Translations under genes and position numbers: made by a program
The notes under the pieces: model-generated
The model's database searches: none
Seen by the model: only the letters and a program-made list of their open reading frames with translations
What the model was told of the DNA's origin: nothing
Part shown: piece by piece, positions 1 to 8,127 of the stretch
How positions within the stretch are numbered: the first letter of the stretch is position 1
Layout of the letters: each line of letters begins with the position of its first letter
Source of the DNA: an uncultured Nocardioides sp.
GTDB taxonomy: Bacteria > Actinomycetota > Actinomycetes > Propionibacteriales > Nocardioidaceae
DNA: 13,781 nt
Assembly: GCF_946885725.1 (NCBI RefSeq)
Contig: NZ_CAMPGZ010000112.1
Span: forward strand, 1-13,781
Direction of reading: 5' to 3'

Positions 1-992
1 GCGCCGGCCAGATCGTGGCCGTCATGGGCCTCAAGGACACCAAGACCGGTCACACCCTGTGCGACCCGGCCAACCCGGTGATCCTGGAGTCGATGACCTT
101 CCCGGCCCCCGTGATCGAGGTGGCCATCGAGCCCAAGACCAAGGGCGACCAGGAGAAGCTCAGCACCGCGATCCAGCGGCTCTCCGACGAGGACCCGACC
201 TTCACGGTGAAGGCCGACGAGGAGACCGGGCAGACGATCATCGCCGGCATGGGCGAGCTCCACCTGGAGATCCTCGTGGACCGGATGAAGCGCGAGTTCC
301 GCGTCGAGGCCACCGTCGGCAAGCCGCAGGTCGCCTACCGCGAGACGATCCGCCGCAAGGTGGAGAAGCACTCCTACACCCACAAGAAGCAGACCGGTGG
401 TTCGGGTCAGTTCGCGAAGGTGGTCATCACCATCGAGCCGAGCATCGACCCGGAGACCGGGCAGGGTGCGGGCTACGAGTTCGTGAACAACGTGACCGGT
501 GGTCGCGTGCCGAAGGAGTACATCCCCTCCGTCGACCAGGGCGCCCAGGAGGCCATGGAGTTCGGCGTGCTCGCCGGCTACCCCATGGTCGACGTCAAGG
601 TGACGCTCGAGGACGGTGCCTACCACGAGGTCGACTCGTCCGAGCTCGCCTTCAAGATCGCCGGTAACCAGGCGTTCAAGGAGGCCGCGCGGCTGGCCAA
701 GCCGGTCCTGCTCGAGCCGATGTTCAAGGTCGAGGTGACGACCCCCGAGAACTTCCTCGGCGACGTCATCGGCGACATCAACTCGCGCCGTGGTCAGGTG
801 CAGTCCATGTTCGAGAGGTCGGGCGACCGCGTCGTCGAGGCCCTCGTTCCTCTCTCCGAGATGTTCGGGTACGTTGGCGATCTGAGGTCGAAGACCTCCG
901 GTCAGGCGTCGTACTCGATGGAGTTCGACTCGTACGCCGAGGTTCCGCAGAACGTCGCCGACGAGATCATCAAGAAGGTCCGCGGCGAGTAG
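1..992 (+). CDS. fusA: Elongation factor G, C-terminal part (5' end outside window)
   Basis: EF-G is the GTPase that drives ribosome translocation and, with RRF, subunit recycling. The window opens inside the gene. In the reading frame that starts at base 3, about 329 residues and a TAG stop are visible. They cover the end of domain II ([13 protein letters not shown]), domain III ([23 protein letters not shown]), domain IV ([11 protein letters not shown], then the Gly-Gly-Ser-Gly-Gln-Phe-Ala loop) and domain V ([10 protein letters not shown], then [15 protein letters not shown]). The GTPase domain lies upstream of the window. The apparent GTG at base 15 is an internal valine, not the start. 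tuf follows after 71 bases with no terminator visible, so the two are probably co-transcribed as the tail of the str operon. Confidence 0.98.
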   Translation, partial: AGQIVAVMGLKDTKTGHTLCDPANPVILESMTFPAPVIEVAIEPKTKGDQEKLSTAIQRLSDEDPTFTVKADEETGQTIIAGMGELHLEILVDRMKREFRVEATVGKPQVAYRETIRRKVEKHSYTHKKQTGGSGQFAKVVITIEPSIDPETGQGAGYEFVNNVTGGRVPKEYIPSVDQGAQEAMEFGVLAGYPMVDVKVTLEDGAYHEVDSSELAFKIAGNQAFKEAARLAKPVLLEPMFKVEVTTPENFLGDVIGDINSRRGQVQSMFERSGDRVVEALVPLSEMFGYVGDLRSKTSGQASYSMEFDSYAEVPQNVADEIIKKVRGE

Positions 993-1049
993 TTCCCAGT
1001 CGTCGGGCGCGCGTCACACCCATCAGCAACGAGTCAGTTAAACCAAGCT

Positions 1050-1055
1050 AGGAGG
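1050..1055 (+). promoter_or_regulatory. Ribosome binding site of tuf
   Basis: AGGAGG lies 8 bases before a GTG codon. This strong Shine-Dalgarno sequence fixes GTG at 1064 as the tuf start, and EF-Tu sequence ([13 protein letters not shown]) begins immediately after it. Confidence 0.9.
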
Positions 1056-1063
1056 AGCCCCAA

Positions 1064-2257
<1,194 letters not shown>

Positions 2258-2263
2258 TCTGAC

Positions 2264-2306
2264 GAAGGGCCCCCCGCGCCGATTGGCGCGGGGGGCCCTT
2301 CTCTTT
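2264..2306 (+). terminator. Rho-independent terminator after tuf
   Basis: A perfect 17-bp stem (GAAGGGCCCCCCGCGCC at 2264-2280, its exact complement at 2285-2301) closes on a GATT loop and is followed by the pyrimidine-rich TCTTT. It begins 7 bases after the tuf stop. The T-tract is short, as is common in actinobacteria. It should end the str operon and insulate trmB. Confidence 0.92.
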
Positions 2307-2326
2307 GTGCAGACGAGGAACAAGAC

Positions 2327-3043
2327 ATGAGCGTGAGACCAGCCCGGCCGCACCAGAAGCTCACCGCGGACGGCCGCCGCATGCGCGAGGTGCTGACCTA
2401 CTCCCGCCGCGGCGCGCGCCTGACCCCGTCGCGCCAGCGCGCCTGGGACGCCTACGCCGAGCGGTTCTGGATCCCCGACGACGCCGTCGACGAGCCCGGC
2501 TTCCGGCTCGCCGACCGCTTCGGCCGCGAGGCGCCGCTGGTGGTCGAGATCGGACCGGGCATCGGCGAGGCGACCGTCGCGCTCGCCGCGACTCGTCCGC
2601 ACGTGAACGTGCTGGCCGTCGAGGTCTGGCGCCCCGGCGTCGCCGACATCCTCGGCCGCGTCGGCGAGGCCGGCCTCGACAACGTGCGTGTGCTCGGTGT
2701 CGACGCGGTGTGGACGCTGGAGAACCTCGTCGCCCCCGACTCGCTGGCCGGGCTCTGGACGTTCTTCCCCGACCCCTGGCCGAAGAAGAAGCACCACAAG
2801 CGCCGCCTGGTGAACCCCGTCTTCGCCCACCTCGCCGCGACCCGCCTGGCCCCGGGTGCGGAGTGGCGGCTCGCGACGGACTGGGCGGAGTACGCCGAGG
2901 TGATGCAGGAGGTGCTCGACGCCGAGCCGCTGCTCGAGGGCGGCGAGGTGTCGCGCTGGGACGAGCGGCCGGTCACGAAGTTCGAGCGCAAGGGCCTGGC
3001 TGCCGGCCGGACCATCCACGACTTCTGCTACCGGCGCCGCTGA
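2327..3043 (+). CDS. trmB: tRNA (guanine-N7-)-methyltransferase
   Basis: TrmB transfers a methyl group from S-adenosylmethionine to N7 of G46 in the tRNA variable loop, in the cytoplasm. The 238 residues contain the family signatures: SAM-binding EIGPGIGE at about 74-81, the hallmark FPDPWPKKKHHKRR at 147-160, and the C-terminal RPVTKFERKG at 214-223. The ATG start has a modest GAGGAA 6 bases upstream. The gene lies 69 bases after tuf and beyond the tuf terminator, so read-through or a weak own promoter must supply transcription; I see no clear promoter. It converges on the VOC pseudogene. The N-terminal 50 residues (RRMREVLTYSRRGARLTP) match the usual basic lead-in of actinobacterial TrmB. 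Confidence 0.95.
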   Translation: MSVRPARPHQKLTADGRRMREVLTYSRRGARLTPSRQRAWDAYAERFWIPDDAVDEPGFRLADRFGREAPLVVEIGPGIGEATVALAATRPHVNVLAVEVWRPGVADILGRVGEAGLDNVRVLGVDAVWTLENLVAPDSLAGLWTFFPDPWPKKKHHKRRLVNPVFAHLAATRLAPGAEWRLATDWAEYAEVMQEVLDAEPLLEGGEVSRWDERPVTKFERKGLAAGRTIHDFCYRRR

Positions 3044-3075
3044 GTCGCTGCTCCGCTGCTCCGGCTCTGAGGCGG

Positions 3076-3084
3076 TTGTCCACA
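3076..3084 (+). promoter_or_regulatory. DnaA-box-like 9-mer
   Basis: TTGTCCACA is an exact match to the preferred DnaA box of Streptomyces and related high-GC actinobacteria. It lies alone in the 129-bp gap between the converging trmB and VOC genes. A single 9-mer may occur by chance, and no cluster of boxes or AT-rich unwinding region accompanies it, so this is not an origin. Confidence 0.4.
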
Positions 3085-3172
3085 GAGCAGCCCACGCGTT
3101 CCTTGCGGATCCCACGTGAAGTTTCGGCCCGGTTGCGACGGGATCCCAGCAGCCGGTGGTAAACCGACGGCC

Positions 3173-3623
3173 CTACCCCGACACCTGCGCGCTCTCGAGC
3201 CCCTCGAAGTCCTCGGGCGTGTACTTCCGCGGCTCGACCAGCACCATCCAGTTGCCGCTGGTGTCGCGCATCAGGGCCTCGACGCCGTACGGGCGCTCCT
3301 CGGGCTCCTGCAGGAACTCGACGCCCCTGGCCTTGAGGTCCCCGTAGGTCGCCCGGCAGTCGTCGACGTTCATGCCGACGCCGGGGAGGCCGCCCTCGTC
3401 CTGGGCGCGGCGCATGGCGGCGACCAGCTCCTCGGAGAGCGGCGGGCCGGGGTGGTCAGGTGCAGCTTCAGCTCGGGCTGCTTCGGGTGGACGACCGTGC
3501 ACCAGCGGAAGTCGTCACCGAGCTTCACGTCCTCGCCGGGCTCGAAGCCCAGGACGTCGGTGTAGAAGGCGACGGACTCGTCGATGTCCTTCACCCAGAG
3601 CTGATGATGGAGACGTTGCTCAT
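3173..3623 (-). pseudogene. VOC (glyoxalase/bleomycin-resistance-like) gene with two frameshifts
   Basis: Three consecutive frames together spell one VOC-superfamily protein: MSNVSIIS from 3623, then LWVKDIDESVAFYTDVLGFE and onward to KLHLTTP, then GPPLSEELVAAMRRAQDEGG through MRDTSGNWMVLVEPR to the stop at 3173. Adding one base near 3600 and one near 3447 restores a 150-codon protein, normal for the family. VOC proteins are small metal-binding dioxygenases, isomerases or resistance proteins; this subgroup has no assigned substrate. As given, the first frame ends 11 codons after the ATG. Both changes are single-base losses in a GC-rich stretch, so sequencing error is possible; genuine decay is supported by the deletion-like junction just upstream. 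It is probably the last gene of the ArsR-MFS operon. Confidence 0.85.
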
Positions 3624-3746
3624 GCCGGCCACCGCCGCGAGGTCGTCGAGCACCAGCGGCTCGGCGTCGTGCCGGTCGGCGTGGTCGCGGGCGCGGCGCA
3701 GCCAGACCAGGCTGTCGGCGGGGACGCGCTGCTGGGGCCGGCTCAC
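3624..3746 (-). pseudogene. AraC-type regulator remnant (first 41 codons only)
   Basis: A frame opening with GTG at 3746 overlaps the MFS stop by 4 bases (GTGA). It reads LVWLRRARDHADRHDAEPLV, then LDDLAAVAG. This is the opening helix and start of the first helix-turn-helix of AraC/XylS DNA-binding domains, where a phrase such as MSRFHFLR and about 100 further residues should follow. Instead the frame runs straight, in phase, into the ATG of the VOC gene. From knowledge of actinobacterial genomes, small AraC regulators often sit just before such VOC genes. The simplest reading is a deletion that removed most of the AraC gene, perhaps between short ATGAGC-like repeats. The resulting frame ends at a stop at 3591-3593. 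Not expected to be functional. Confidence 0.65.
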
Positions 3747-5002
3747 GCCTCCATCGTGCCGGAGCGCACCGACGGCCGGAGCACGGCGCGGATCGCCGGG
3801 CGGCTCGCGCCCCACAGCCCGGCCAGCGCCATGCCGGCGCCGAAGAGCGCGGCCGTCGTCGTGACCGAGGTGGTTGCGGCCAGCCAGCCGAAGAACGGAG
3901 TCGCCAGTGGCAGGAGCGTGTAGTCGGACAGCATCGTCATCGACGACACCCGGCCGAGCTGGTCCTCCCGGATCACGCGCTGGAAGCAGGCGGACAGGAT
4001 GACCGACGCCCACCCGGCGGTCAGCCCGATGACGACCGCGCCACCGACGACGGCGGGGAGCCAGTCGACGCCGAGCGCGACGATCGCGGCGCCCTGGAGC
4101 ACCAGGGATGCGAAGCCGGAGACGGCCGGACGGCGCGGCCGCACCCGCATCGCGGCCAGTGCGCCGAAAGCCGCACCTACGCCCACGCAGGCGTTGGCGG
4201 CACCGACGACGCCGGCTCCCCACCCCGACGTGTCTGCGCGCAGCGCCACGCCGAGCGACAGTGCGGGACCGACGAACACGTTGAGGCCCGAGAGTGTGAC
4301 GACGAACGTGCGCACGGTCGCGTCGCTCCGGACATAGGAGACGCCGGTGCGGATGGCGCGTACGACGGGCTCGGCGGCGTTGCGCGCGAGCGGGAACCGC
4401 GGCCGCAGCGCGACGGCGACCACGACGCTGATCACCACGAAGCCGACGGCGTCGACGACCATGGCCGTCACCAGCCCCTGCGTCGCCGCGATCCAGCCGC
4501 CGAGGGCGGAGCCGGCGAACACCGCCGCCCGCCGTACCACCTGGAAGAGGCCGCCCAGCGTGGCCAGGTCCTCGGCGTGCACCATCTGCCGCGGCATCGT
4601 CGAGCCGGCCGGCAGGTAGAACGCGTCGGCCGCGCCGAACACGCAGGCGACGACGACCAGCAACGGCACCGGCGCGACATCGGCCTGCCAGAGCGCGGCG
4701 CCGACGAGCAGCGTCAGCACACGTACGGCGTTGGCGGTGACCATGACAACACGGGTGTCGAGCCGGTCCGCGACCGAGCCACCCACGAGCAGGAGCACGG
4801 CCTGCGGCACCATCCCGACCGCCACGACGATCCCGGCGACGGCGGGGGAGGCGACGGTGACCGCCGCCCAGGCGAGACCGACCAGCCAGATGCTGTCGCC
4901 GGCGAACGCGAAGAACGACGCGGCCGCCCACACCCACACGACCCGGTCACGGGTGGGCGGTGGGAGCCGGCGCTCGGTGCTCTCCAGCACCGGCGCGGTC
5001 AC
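3743..5002 (-). CDS. MFS transporter (EntS/MFS_3-like exporter)
   Basis: A 419-residue inner-membrane protein of the major facilitator superfamily, probably a drug or metabolite exporter driven by the proton gradient. It shows about twelve hydrophobic segments, starting with VVWVWAAASFFAFAGDSIWL. The loop after the second helix reads GGSVADRLDTR, a variant of the MFS G-x-x-x-D-R signature. FYLPAGSTMPRQMV and FQRVIREDQLGRVSSM resemble the MFS_3 group (enterobactin-exporter-like). I chose the GTG at 5002 (VTAPVLEST) because it overlaps the repressor stop as GTGA, giving translational coupling; the frame stays open further upstream only as a shadow of the repressor gene. The substrate cannot be told from sequence. 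It is presumably controlled by the ArsR-type repressor in front. Confidence 0.9.
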   Translation of the reverse strand: MTAPVLESTERRLPPPTRDRVVWVWAAASFFAFAGDSIWLVGLAWAAVTVASPAVAGIVVAVGMVPQAVLLLVGGSVADRLDTRVVMVTANAVRVLTLLVGAALWQADVAPVPLLVVVACVFGAADAFYLPAGSTMPRQMVHAEDLATLGGLFQVVRRAAVFAGSALGGWIAATQGLVTAMVVDAVGFVVISVVVAVALRPRFPLARNAAEPVVRAIRTGVSYVRSDATVRTFVVTLSGLNVFVGPALSLGVALRADTSGWGAGVVGAANACVGVGAAFGALAAMRVRPRRPAVSGFASLVLQGAAIVALGVDWLPAVVGGAVVIGLTAGWASVILSACFQRVIREDQLGRVSSMTMLSDYTLLPLATPFFGWLAATTSVTTTAALFGAGMALAGLWGASRPAIRAVLRPSVRSGTMEA

Positions 5003-5631
5003 CGGGAGCCGCCCTCGAACGTCGGCACCACGTGGGCGAAGGCGATCACGTGCCGCCGCGCGGCGTCGGGGTGGGCCTCCCGGTCGGCGTGCACCTCCTG
5101 CGCCCACGTGCGGAGCAGGTCGTTGATCCGCGCGTGCAGGTCCGCGACCTGCTCGGCCGTCGCGGCGGTGGCGGTGTCGCTCGAGCCCGCGGCCCGTCGC
5201 CACTGCTCCGGCAGCTCGTGCCGCCGGGTGCGCCAGGCGCGCACCGCGTTGACGTGCCTGTCGTCGTTGGCCTTCTCGGCCAGGTTCACCACCTCGCGCG
5301 CCCGGCTGCCCTCGGGGTAGTCGAGCGCGTCGAACGACACGCTGCTGCGGGCGGTTCGCCACCAGCTCGCGCGGGTGTCGCGGGCGAGCTCGGGCGCCGG
5401 CTCGACGAAGCCGCCCCGGTGCAAGGGCTTGAGGTGGTGGCTGACGCTGCCCGGCGCGATGCCCAGCCGCTCGGCGAGCATCCCGACGGACGCCGGCCCG
5501 TCGACCGACAGCGACTCGAGGATGCGCTGCCGGGTCGGGTGGTAGAAGGCGATCAGCTGCTCGATGAGCTCCGGTCCCTGGGGAGAGGGAGCGGAGTCAG
5601 CGTGCCGGCGCTCGGCGGTACGGCGGGTCAT
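4999..5631 (-). CDS. ArsR-type winged-helix transcriptional regulator
   Basis: A 210-residue protein with an N-terminal winged helix-turn-helix: FYHPTRQRILESLSVDGPAS, then MLAERLGIAPGSVSHHLKPL and GFVEP, at about residues 29-78. This matches the ArsR/HTH_20 class, which usually represses its own operon and releases DNA on ligand binding. The remaining 130 residues are helical and probably form the dimer and ligand region. There is no cysteine at all, so classical metal sensing of ArsR/SmtB is unlikely and a small organic ligand is more plausible. The stop overlaps the exporter start, a typical repressor-pump pair. The ATG at 5631 lies 7 bases after a -10 box, so the mRNA may be leaderless. 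A palindrome covers the -35 region. Confidence 0.9.
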   Translation of the reverse strand: MTRRTAERRHADSAPSPQGPELIEQLIAFYHPTRQRILESLSVDGPASVGMLAERLGIAPGSVSHHLKPLHRGGFVEPAPELARDTRASWWRTARSSVSFDALDYPEGSRAREVVNLAEKANDDRHVNAVRAWRTRRHELPEQWRRAAGSSDTATAATAEQVADLHARINDLLRTWAQEVHADREAHPDAARRHVIAFAHVVPTFEGGSR

Positions 5632-5638
5632 GCCGGGG

Positions 5639-5677
5639 ACGCTAGGAGACCGGCGGAAGTCTCACAAGCGCTCTTGT
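5639..5677 (-). promoter_or_regulatory. Promoter and palindromic operator of the ArsR-MFS operon
   Basis: On the minus strand, TTGTGA (5667-5662) and TAGCGT (5644-5639) are separated by exactly 17 bases, a good sigma70-type pair. The ATG of the repressor begins 7 bases after the -10, at the expected transcription start. An inverted repeat ACAAG-4-CTTGT at 5664-5677 overlaps the -35 hexamer. That is where a winged-helix repressor would block RNA polymerase, so I infer autorepression. The palindrome and spacing are seen directly; the function is inferred. Confidence 0.65.
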
Positions 5678-5695
5678 ATAAGTTCGAGAGTAGGA

Positions 5696-5718
5696 GTGGT
5701 CTCGACAGGCTCGACCAC
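5696..5718. repeat. Short palindromic intergenic repeat (REP-like)
   Basis: GTGGTC and GACCAC arms flank an 11-base centre that contains TCGACAGGCTC, with CTCGAC occurring twice in a row. This resembles the TGGTCTCGACAGGCTCGACCA-type repeats I recall from between genes in Nocardioides-like genomes. It lies 10 bases past the stop of the 136-codon gene and about 20 bases upstream of the ArsR promoter palindrome, so it may act as a transcription end or mRNA-stabilising hairpin. Only one copy of this form is in the window. Confidence 0.55.
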
Positions 5719-5727
5719 CCGTTGCAG

Positions 5728-6138
5728 CTATGCGGCGTCGTCGAGGTCGAGCCCGGCCTGGTACAGCAGCCACTCCACCCGGCGCCGCTCCTCGTCCAGC
5801 TCCGGACCGGGCGGCAGCACCTCGAGCAGGTGCTCGATTCCCAGCGCCCGGCAGCCCTCGGCGAGCACCTTGTCGTAGGCCCAGCGGGTGCTCTCGTACT
5901 TCACGAACGTCAACCCGCGGCGCGGGTGGTGGAAGCGTCGGCCGAGGCGACGGGCATCGCGGGCGATCAGCTCGATCGGTCGGGACGTCGTGGTGAGGAC
6001 CGTGCGACGCGGCACCAGGTCGGCGGCGCGTCGGCCGAGGTCGGTGCCGGTGCGCATGGCCCAGTGCCGGGCACGGCGGTTGAGCGCCGTACAGAATCCG
6101 GCGATCACGAGGAGCATCACGGCCCACTCCACGGCCAC
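5728..6138 (-). CDS. Conserved-looking protein of unknown function, N-terminal membrane segment
   Basis: I do not recognise a named family. The 136 residues start with a hydrophobic stretch (AVEWAVMLLVIAGFCTAL, about 2-19) that could be a single membrane anchor or uncleaved signal. A strongly basic middle follows (RRARHWAMRTG, PRRTVL, ARDARRLGRRFHHPRRG), then an acidic helical C-terminus (ELDEERRRVEWLLYQAGLDL). Codon use is like that of the neighbours. The start is GTG at 6138: a promoter-like pair lies so close that transcription should begin at the start codon itself, and no Shine-Dalgarno is seen. A downstream in-frame ATG at 6117 is an alternative. It follows the GtrA-like gene on the same strand, with 31 bases between them. 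Confidence 0.75.
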   Translation of the reverse strand: MAVEWAVMLLVIAGFCTALNRRARHWAMRTGTDLGRRAADLVPRRTVLTTTSRPIELIARDARRLGRRFHHPRRGLTFVKYESTRWAYDKVLAEGCRALGIEHLLEVLPPGPELDEERRRVEWLLYQAGLDLDDAA

Positions 6139-6144
6139 ACACCA

Positions 6145-6173
6145 AAGATAGGCCGGGCCCCGGACCTGGTCAC
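6145..6173 (-). promoter_or_regulatory. Promoter for the 136-codon gene, probably leaderless
   Basis: On the minus strand GTGACC (6173-6168) and TATCTT (6150-6145) are separated by exactly 17 bases. The GTG start codon begins at the seventh base after the -10, where transcription should start. The -35 overlaps the stop codon of the GtrA-like gene. It would let this gene be made independently of the upstream pair. Confidence 0.6.
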
Positions 6174-6736
6174 CGGCTCGGCGAGGCCCCCGACGTCGCC
6201 GCGCGCCGGGCGGCGCGCACCGCGCGGAACGCCCAGAACTTGTTGGACACGAACGAGACCGGCGTGATCACCAGGACCGCGATGAGGTTCGCCCAGATCA
6301 ACCGCGAGCGCAGAGTGGAGCTGTCGTCGAGCACGGACGCGGGCAGCGCGACCGGCGACTCGGGGTGGATCAGCAGCGTCACGATCAGCAGGTTCAGCCC
6401 CAGCGCCAGCAGGCCGACGGACAGGAACGGCAGGTACTCCGAGAGCCACGGCCGCGCGTGCACCGCGCTGCGGAACGCCCACGTGCGGTTGAGCTGGAAG
6501 TTCCAGAGGTTGGCGACCAGGAACGCGATCGCCGTGTAGAGGTGGTACCAGCGCACGTTGTAGTCAGTGACCGGCAGGTCGATGAAAATCCGTGTGTACG
6601 ACGGACCGAGCAGCTCGACCAGGCGCAGCGTCACGAGGTTGACCACCACGCCGGTCGCACCGACCAGGGCGAACCGACCCAGCAGCACCCAGTTGTGGCC
6701 GTGCCGGTCGACCATCACACGGCGCCACCAGCTCAT
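6170..6736 (-). CDS. GtrA-like membrane protein
   Basis: A 188-residue inner-membrane protein with four hydrophobic segments at about residues 21-41, 66-84, 102-122 and 148-172. The repeated signatures NFQLNRTWAFR and SFVSNKFWAF after helices 2 and 4 are typical of the GtrA family (PF04138). Members are thought to help move or flip polyprenyl-linked sugars for cell-surface glycan modification. No glycosyltransferase is next to it, so the substrate is unknown. The ATG at 6736 lies 9 bases after the aminotransferase stop, which points to co-transcription, though no clear Shine-Dalgarno is present. A second ATG at 6715 (MVDRHGHN) is a possible alternative start. Residues 48-63 form a longer loop between helices 1 and 2. 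Confidence 0.88.
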   Translation of the reverse strand: MSWWRRVMVDRHGHNWVLLGRFALVGATGVVVNLVTLRLVELLGPSYTRIFIDLPVTDYNVRWYHLYTAIAFLVANLWNFQLNRTWAFRSAVHARPWLSEYLPFLSVGLLALGLNLLIVTLLIHPESPVALPASVLDDSSTLRSRLIWANLIAVLVITPVSFVSNKFWAFRAVRAARRAATSGASPSR

Positions 6737-6745
6737 GGGACGAGG

Positions 6746-8092
6746 CTACTGACCGAGCAGGGCGGCAACCGCGCCGGCGAACACCTCGGTGTGCAGGTCG
6801 ACGTCGGCCTCCGTGTGGTGGGGCGAGAACAGCGCCATGTTGTGGAACGGCGTGAGCAGGATGCCGCGGTTCAGCGCCCACAGGTGCATGAACGCCTCGA
6901 GCTCCTCGTCGACGGCGGCGGCCGCGGCGGCTCCGTCGCGGGGCGGCGGGCAGAACCAGTACTCCGCGCGTGCCCCGAGCCGCTGCACGTGCCAGGGCAG
7001 GCCGTGCTCGGCGATCACGCCGGCCACGCCGTCGGCCCAGCGCTGCGCCAGCGGGATCGCCACCGCGAAGTCCTCGTCGCGCAGCGCGACCGACAGCGTC
7101 CGCCGTACCGCCGCGAGCGCGAGGGCGTTGCCGGTGAGCGTGCCGCCGACACCGGCCACGTCGATGTCGTGGGAACGCATCTGCGGGTCGAGCCGGTCCG
7201 CGACCTCCTGGCTGACGCCGTACGCCGCCGCGGGGACGCCGCCACCGATCGGCTTTCCGACCACGACGATGTCCGGGTCGAGGTCCCACGCCCGGGTGGC
7301 GCCGCCGGGACCGGCGCAGAGTGTGTGCGTCTCGTCGATCACCAGGAGTGTCCCGGCCTCGCGGGTGAGCCGGCGGACCTCGTCGAGGTAGCCGTCCTCG
7401 GGCAGCACGATGCCGATGTTGGTGAGCGCCGGCTCCATCAGCACGCACGCCACGTCGCCGTGGGCGAGCGCCGCGGCGAGCGCGTCGGCGTCGTTGAACG
7501 GCACCACGCGGGTCGTGAGGGCGACGTCGACCTGCGGCCCGAGCGCACCCGGCCGCGGCACCACCTTGTCGCCGTCGAGCACGGCCAGCGTCTCGTCGAC
7601 CGTGCCGTGGTAGCACCAGTCCATCACCGCGATCTTGGATCGCCCCGTCAGGTGTCGGGCGAACCGCAGCACGAACCGGTTGGCGTCGGTCGCCGACATC
7701 GCCATCTGCCAGCGCGCGAGACCGAACCGGCGGCGCAGCTCCTCGGCAACCCACGGCGCGTCGGTGCTCGGCAGCATCGTCGTGATGCCCTTGCTCGCCC
7801 GCTCCGTGATCGCCTCGGTCACCTCCGGCAGGGCGTGGCCGGTCATCGCGCCGGTGTCGCCCAGGCAGAGGTCGACGTACTCCCGGCCGTCGACGTCGGT
7901 GAACCGCGCGCCGGACGCGGTCTCGAAGAAGACCGGGAACCGTCCTGGCCAGCGCGTCATCCACGGCATCGGTACGCCGGCCAGCAGCGCGTCGTTCGCC
8001 TCGGCGGCGAGCGCGGCGGACCGCGGGCGGTCGGCGACGAAGCGGTCCTCCTCCGCGGCGTGCAGCTGCCGCAGGCGGTCACGATCGATCAT
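6746..8092 (-). CDS. Class III aminotransferase (glutamate-1-semialdehyde aminomutase-like)
   Basis: A 448-residue cytoplasmic PLP enzyme of fold type I. The catalytic lysine is K280 in VVVGKPIGGGVPAAAYG, the PLP-nitrogen aspartate is D253 in VIDETHTL, and Y161-H162-G163 stacks on the cofactor. Class III members transfer amino groups from amines, omega-amino acids or beta-amino acids, or isomerise glutamate-1-semialdehyde. The N-terminal part (PGRFPVFFETASGARFTDVD) resembles HemL-like proteins. It is unlikely to be hemL itself, since the usual phosphate-binding Ser-Gly-Thr-Glu reads Ser-Ala-Thr-Asp (133-136). The substrate is not evident. The ATG at 8092 follows a TAGATT box by 6 bases, without a Shine-Dalgarno sequence. 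The GtrA-like gene follows after 9 bases. Confidence 0.9.
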   Translation of the reverse strand: MIDRDRLRQLHAAEEDRFVADRPRSAALAAEANDALLAGVPMPWMTRWPGRFPVFFETASGARFTDVDGREYVDLCLGDTGAMTGHALPEVTEAITERASKGITTMLPSTDAPWVAEELRRRFGLARWQMAMSATDANRFVLRFARHLTGRSKIAVMDWCYHGTVDETLAVLDGDKVVPRPGALGPQVDVALTTRVVPFNDADALAAALAHGDVACVLMEPALTNIGIVLPEDGYLDEVRRLTREAGTLLVIDETHTLCAGPGGATRAWDLDPDIVVVGKPIGGGVPAAAYGVSQEVADRLDPQMRSHDIDVAGVGGTLTGNALALAAVRRTLSVALRDEDFAVAIPLAQRWADGVAGVIAEHGLPWHVQRLGARAEYWFCPPPRDGAAAAAAVDEELEAFMHLWALNRGILLTPFHNMALFSPHHTEADVDLHTEVFAGAVAALLGQ

Positions 8093-8098
8093 GCGCTC

Positions 8099-8104
8099 AA
8101 TCTA
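8099..8104 (-). promoter_or_regulatory. -10 element of the aminotransferase gene, probably leaderless
   Basis: TAGATT on the minus strand ends 6 bases before the ATG, so transcription would start at or next to the start codon. A TTGACC at 8131-8126 resembles a -35 box but is 21 bases away, wider than usual. That weakens the assignment. Confidence 0.45.
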
Positions 8105-8127
8105 GGGACGTCCGGCCTTGCGCGTGG

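Noticed and set aside
3440..3605. Programmed -1 frameshifting in the VOC gene
   Set aside because: Neither site has a slippery heptamer of the X-XXY-YYZ type or an evident downstream pseudoknot, and two separate shifts in one 450-bp gene are better explained by mutation or sequencing error.
3591..4937. Minus-strand 448-codon frame overlapping the MFS gene
   Set aside because: Most of it is Arg/Gly-rich shadow of the exporter. Only its last 51 codons (from GTG 3746) correspond to something real, the AraC remnant joined to the VOC start.
4960..6267. Plus-strand 435-codon frame opposite the ArsR gene
   Set aside because: Covers the repressor, its promoter and the 136-codon gene in antisense; no recognisable domain and no ribosome binding site.
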